Source of the DNA: an uncultured Prolixibacteraceae bacterium | Lineage (GTDB): Bacteria; Bacteroidota; Bacteroidia; Bacteroidales; Prolixibacteraceae | DNA length: 7,099 nucleotides | Reading direction: 5' to 3' | Assembly: GCA_937915865.1 (NCBI GenBank) | Contig: CALGIG010000102.1 | Location: forward strand, 1 to 7,099 | Part shown: in pieces, positions 4,786 through 7,099 of the stretch | Position numbering within the stretch: the stretch's first letter is position 1 | Layout: each line of letters begins with the position of its first letter | Position numbers and translations under genes: made by a program | Notes under the pieces: model-generated | Databases searched by the model: none | Told to the model about the DNA's origin: nothing | The model's input: the letters and a program-made list of their open reading frames with translations, nothing else

Positions 4786-6675
4786 ATGTTCAAAAATCAG
4801 ATACCGAAGTTTTCACGAATTTGTGTAATTGCTTTGTTTATTGTGTTATTTGCGGTAAGTGCTTGCAATACCAAAATCGAGAGCTTGCCAGTTGAAACGG
4901 CAATGACTGAAAAAAATGATAGCGCAACCCCTACTGCCGGGAATCCAACCGCAACTTCCACCTCACAACCCGAAATCTCATTATCTGTCAATGGCGCCCC
5001 GTATGCATTCTCAAACCCAATAGTGATTAAAGATGGACTATTGTGGTTACCCTCCATTGAGTTGTTTCAATTCATGGATCGCAAAGAGGTCAGCGTTAAT
5101 GATGAATTCATTTCAACGGGTGGAAACAATGCGGAAGGCAAGTTTTCGAATTGCCATTTCTGGATTGGCCGTACAGGCCCTAACTCATACACAAATGATA
5201 CAGAAGGAAGCTTCTGGTTTGAAAGTGATTATCCTGCATTTACACAAAACGGTGAAATTTATCTTTCTGAAAAAATGGTTGAAGACTGTGTTGGCGAAAT
5301 TGTTCAATTGGATGCTGATCAAAAAAGTGTTAGTCTAAATATTGACTATAAAGTTCTTAAAATGATGCAAGAAGAGAGCCCTAATTTTGTTACTTTTTAT
5401 AAATTGAAAGACTCTTCTGAATTGAACGATTCCAGAATCGGCAATCTGGTAAGCGGAGTCGTTAAAACACCGGTTGATAGTTGGATCAGTGATATTCCAC
5501 GGATGAAGCCTTTCGGTTTCACCCGAGCCAGAATAACCTTAAATGCGTCTGATGGTTTGTCAGTAGACCCCTCGTTGGGAGATATTGAAAATACCACTCC
5601 ACCTGAATATATCGAAATATATCAGGCGATGAAAGAAGCCGGAATCATTTCTCGTTATAGCCTTTCATTTTGGGATTTGGAAAATCGGGAAAATGGCGGC
5701 TCTATCAGCAAACAGCGGTTGAGCAGTGAAGATGAAATAGAACGTTATCTCGAATATGTGCGCATGGTGGTGACTGATTTAAAAGGCTTGGTAAGTGAAT
5801 ACGAATTGTGGAATGAACCTGATGCCAACACCGATTGGTATCAACGTATTGAACCGGAAGATTATATTGCAGTCGCCAAACGCGCAATCCCGATTATTCG
5901 AGAAATTGATCCAGATGCACGAATTGTATTAGCCGCGACGAGCAGCTATGTTGATATTCCTTGTCAGGAATACTCTAAAATGATCTTGGAGTCAGATATT
6001 CTTCCTTTAGGAGATATCATTTCACTACACACGGTCAATAATGATGCATCGCCGGTTTTTCTAAGCGATTACTACTATGGATATGACGAAATGTGGAATG
6101 GTATTAAAGAAACGGCTGAACTGCACGGCTTTAAGGGTGAATATTATGCTGATGAATTAAACTATCGATCTCATTACAGCTTGGCTGTCTTGGGACCTGA
6201 AGAAGGAAATTACCACCCCTATGAACCAGAAATTTCTGCAAAATACTTTGCCAGAATGATCGCCATCAATCAGGGAATGAATATATCAGTCGGGACATCT
6301 GGAACCAATGAAATCGAACGTCCGATTGAAGCCATGATGATTAGAAACATGGCTTATTTGCTGGACGGCTTGAAAGCATTCCCGTTTGACTTACAAGTTG
6401 AATCAGAGTCTGATTTAATTCGCCATTATACCTTCAAGGATGATGACGGTAACTTGTATGTCTTCATCTGGAATGACGGCGAAGCCATGGTAGAGAGTCA
6501 GGATGTAAAAGGATCACTCATTATTGAAGGAAAAACAGCAGGAGCAGTTATCGCATATGATCCCTACTTGATGAATATGCAGGGACTAACTTTTGATAAT
6601 AATGCCGAAGGAGTTAAACTTGATAACCTGCTATTCAGAGACTATCCTTTGATGTATAAAATCGAACTGCAATAA
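4786..6675 (+). CDS. Secreted lipoprotein with stalk domain and clan GH-A-type glycoside hydrolase domain
   Basis: A 629-aa lipoprotein. Residues 1-26 are a signal peptide ending in lipobox VSAC, with C27 as lipidation site. A Thr/Ser/Pro linker (about 46-62) follows. Residues 64-187 resemble a copper-amine-oxidase N-terminal-like (stalk) domain (SLSVNGAPYAF, then LWLPSIELFQFM; second half GEIYLSEKMVEDCVG, then VQLDADQKSVSLNI). From about 220 to 530 is a TIM-barrel-like domain. ELWNEPD at the end of strand 4 gives acid/base E344, and YYADELNY near strand 7 gives probable nucleophile E457, 113 residues later, about the spacing of GH39 and other clan GH-A enzymes; H415 in SLHT fits strand 6. 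Residues 535-629 form a beta-rich C-terminal domain. A retaining beta-glycosidase on the outer surface is likely; the substrate cannot be told. The ATG has GGAGG (4777-4781). It appears monocistronic, with a terminator 18 bp after the stop. Confidence 0.8.
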   Translation: MFKNQIPKFSRICVIALFIVLFAVSACNTKIESLPVETAMTEKNDSATPTAGNPTATSTSQPEISLSVNGAPYAFSNPIVIKDGLLWLPSIELFQFMDRKEVSVNDEFISTGGNNAEGKFSNCHFWIGRTGPNSYTNDTEGSFWFESDYPAFTQNGEIYLSEKMVEDCVGEIVQLDADQKSVSLNIDYKVLKMMQEESPNFVTFYKLKDSSELNDSRIGNLVSGVVKTPVDSWISDIPRMKPFGFTRARITLNASDGLSVDPSLGDIENTTPPEYIEIYQAMKEAGIISRYSLSFWDLENRENGGSISKQRLSSEDEIERYLEYVRMVVTDLKGLVSEYELWNEPDANTDWYQRIEPEDYIAVAKRAIPIIREIDPDARIVLAATSSYVDIPCQEYSKMILESDILPLGDIISLHTVNNDASPVFLSDYYYGYDEMWNGIKETAELHGFKGEYYADELNYRSHYSLAVLGPEEGNYHPYEPEISAKYFARMIAINQGMNISVGTSGTNEIERPIEAMMIRNMAYLLDGLKAFPFDLQVESESDLIRHYTFKDDDGNLYVFIWNDGEAMVESQDVKGSLIIEGKTAGAVIAYDPYLMNMQGLTFDNNAEGVKLDNLLFRDYPLMYKIELQ

Positions 6676-6692
6676 CTCGACCTCTGTTATTT

Positions 6693-6724
6693 AAACCCGG
6701 CGAAATATCACCGGGTTTTAAAAT
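6693..6724 (+). terminator. Rho-independent terminator of the lipoprotein gene
   Basis: An 8-bp perfect stem AAACCCGG/CCGGGTTT (6693-6700 with 6711-6718) with a 10-nt loop is followed by a short T/A run. It lies 18 bp after the lipoprotein stop codon. Flanking A/T symmetry could let it work in both directions. Confidence 0.75.
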
Positions 6725-6806
6725 CTATTTTTCCGGGAATACATAGAATCGCAAGGAGAAAAGCCATCAGTCGGAGATGAAGACTTTCAGGTCGGGGAGC
6801 TTTAAG

Positions 6807-6856
6807 GCGGCTTTAGCCGCAATCTGAAGCTACCGGCTTTAGCCGGTAGTGCTTCA
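6807..6856. repeat. Pair of REP-like hairpins
   Basis: Two adjacent perfect hairpins share the 12-bp core CGGCTTTAGCCG, 26 bp apart: GCGGCT-TT-AGCCGC (6807-6820) and CTACCGGCT-TT-AGCCGGTAG (6830-6849). The second is extended by TGAAGC (6825-6830) and GCTTCA (6851-6856), making a bulged stem of about 14 bp. The layout of two related palindromes in an intergenic space between terminators is typical of REP/BIME-type repeats dispersed in bacterial genomes, often spread by RAYT transposases. Dispersal cannot be seen in one window. Confidence 0.55.
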
Positions 6857-6922
6857 CTTTTGGATGGATCATCCTCACAATCATACTCAGAGATACAATC
6901 CGATGTAGATTTTACGTAATAC

Positions 6923-6975
6923 ATAATTAAACCGGACAGCACATTTGGCTGCCCGGTTTAATTATATTTTCTTTT
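6923..6975 (+). terminator. Strong terminator-like hairpin
   Basis: An 18-bp stem with a single mismatch (6923-6940 with 6948-6965; core TTAAACCGG) and a 7-nt loop is followed on the plus strand by ATTTTCTTTT. No plus-strand gene lies between the previous terminator and this one. It may therefore be the shared or bidirectional terminator of a leftward gene lying to the right of the window, or end a short transcript over the REP-like repeats. Confidence 0.6.
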
Positions 6976-7087
6976 GGTTCACTGTCTCTGCAATTTCCAA
7001 TCGCGCGGTGATGCGAATTGGGGGTCTATTGACCTCATTTCGCAAAGGCAATGTTGGGGTGGGCAACGGCAACAGCAGAATTGACGC
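6962..7087 (-). other. Possible C-terminal coding remnant of a leftward gene
   Basis: On the minus strand a frame reads LPTPTLPLRNEVNRPPIRI, continues as TARLEIAETVNQKKI, and stops at 6962-6964 inside the terminator hairpin. The second half has ordinary protein composition and ends where a gene would be expected to end. An in-frame TGA at 7088-7090 interrupts it upstream and the window ends 9 bases later. It may be a pseudogene tail, a frameshifted gene end, or chance. I see no other gene in 6966-7099. Confidence 0.2.
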
Positions 7088-7099
7088 TCATCTCAACCT

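Noticed and set aside
4774..4788. Upstream TTG start at 4774 for the lipoprotein
   Set aside because: The TTG lies in the ribosome-binding region itself (GGGAGGG); the ATG at 4786 gives a normal signal peptide beginning MFKNQ.
7012..7099. Plus-strand frame from ATG 7012 to the window edge
   Set aside because: There is no ribosome-binding site, the product is Gly/Asn-rich and non-specific, and the frame is too short to judge.
1..7099. CRISPR array, tRNA or rRNA gene
   Set aside because: No regularly spaced repeats and no tRNA cloverleaf or rRNA-like sequence were seen on either strand.

Overview
The window looks like part of an accessory region in a bacterial chromosome of moderate GC. It holds an AbiE-type toxin-antitoxin module, a small regulator plus membrane-protein operon, a tyrosine recombinase, a complete-looking IS1380-family insertion sequence and a secreted glycoside-hydrolase-like lipoprotein. 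The host cannot be fixed from sequence alone. The Thr/Pro/Ser-rich linker after the lipobox and the paired REP-like hairpins would fit an environmental bacterium such as an anaerobic Chloroflexota (Anaerolineae), but this is a guess.

Layout. Positions 1-1523 are all transcribed leftward. In transcription order they hold a 75-aa ribbon-helix-helix (RHH)-like regulator, a 151-aa membrane-anchored protein of unknown function, the AbiEi antitoxin, and the start of the AbiEii nucleotidyltransferase toxin, which runs off the left edge. Each pair has its own promoter, and each promoter is covered by a perfect inverted repeat: a 20-bp palindrome for the RHH pair and a 16-bp/7-nt/16-bp repeat for AbiE. 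This is the architecture expected of two autoregulated cassettes. Positions 1575-1999 carry no gene I can support but are unusually rich in short perfect hairpins, some nested inside a 9-bp long-range stem. This segment separates the leftward operons from a rightward tyrosine recombinase (2000-2950, TTG start) with a full catalytic set.

Two bases after the recombinase stop comes an IS1380-family element (2953-4686) with 14-bp imperfect terminal repeats resembling, as far as I recall them, those of ISEcp1, and an intact 420-aa DDE transposase. I see no target-site duplication. A 36-codon ORF with a good ribosome-binding site straddles its right end. Next is a 629-aa lipoprotein (4786-6675) with a copper-amine-oxidase-like stalk domain and a clan GH-A-type catalytic domain, followed by a terminator. 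The last 420 bases hold a pair of REP-like hairpins, a second long terminator-like hairpin and possibly the tail of a leftward gene.

Interpretation. Recombinase, structured non-coding segment, RHH cassette and AbiE module together look like one end of an integrated mobile element or genomic island, with AbiE acting in maintenance or phage defence. The IS and the lipoprotein gene may mark later insertion and/or resident chromosome. The parts least explained by known families are the RHH/membrane-protein cassette and the hairpin-rich segment before the recombinase.
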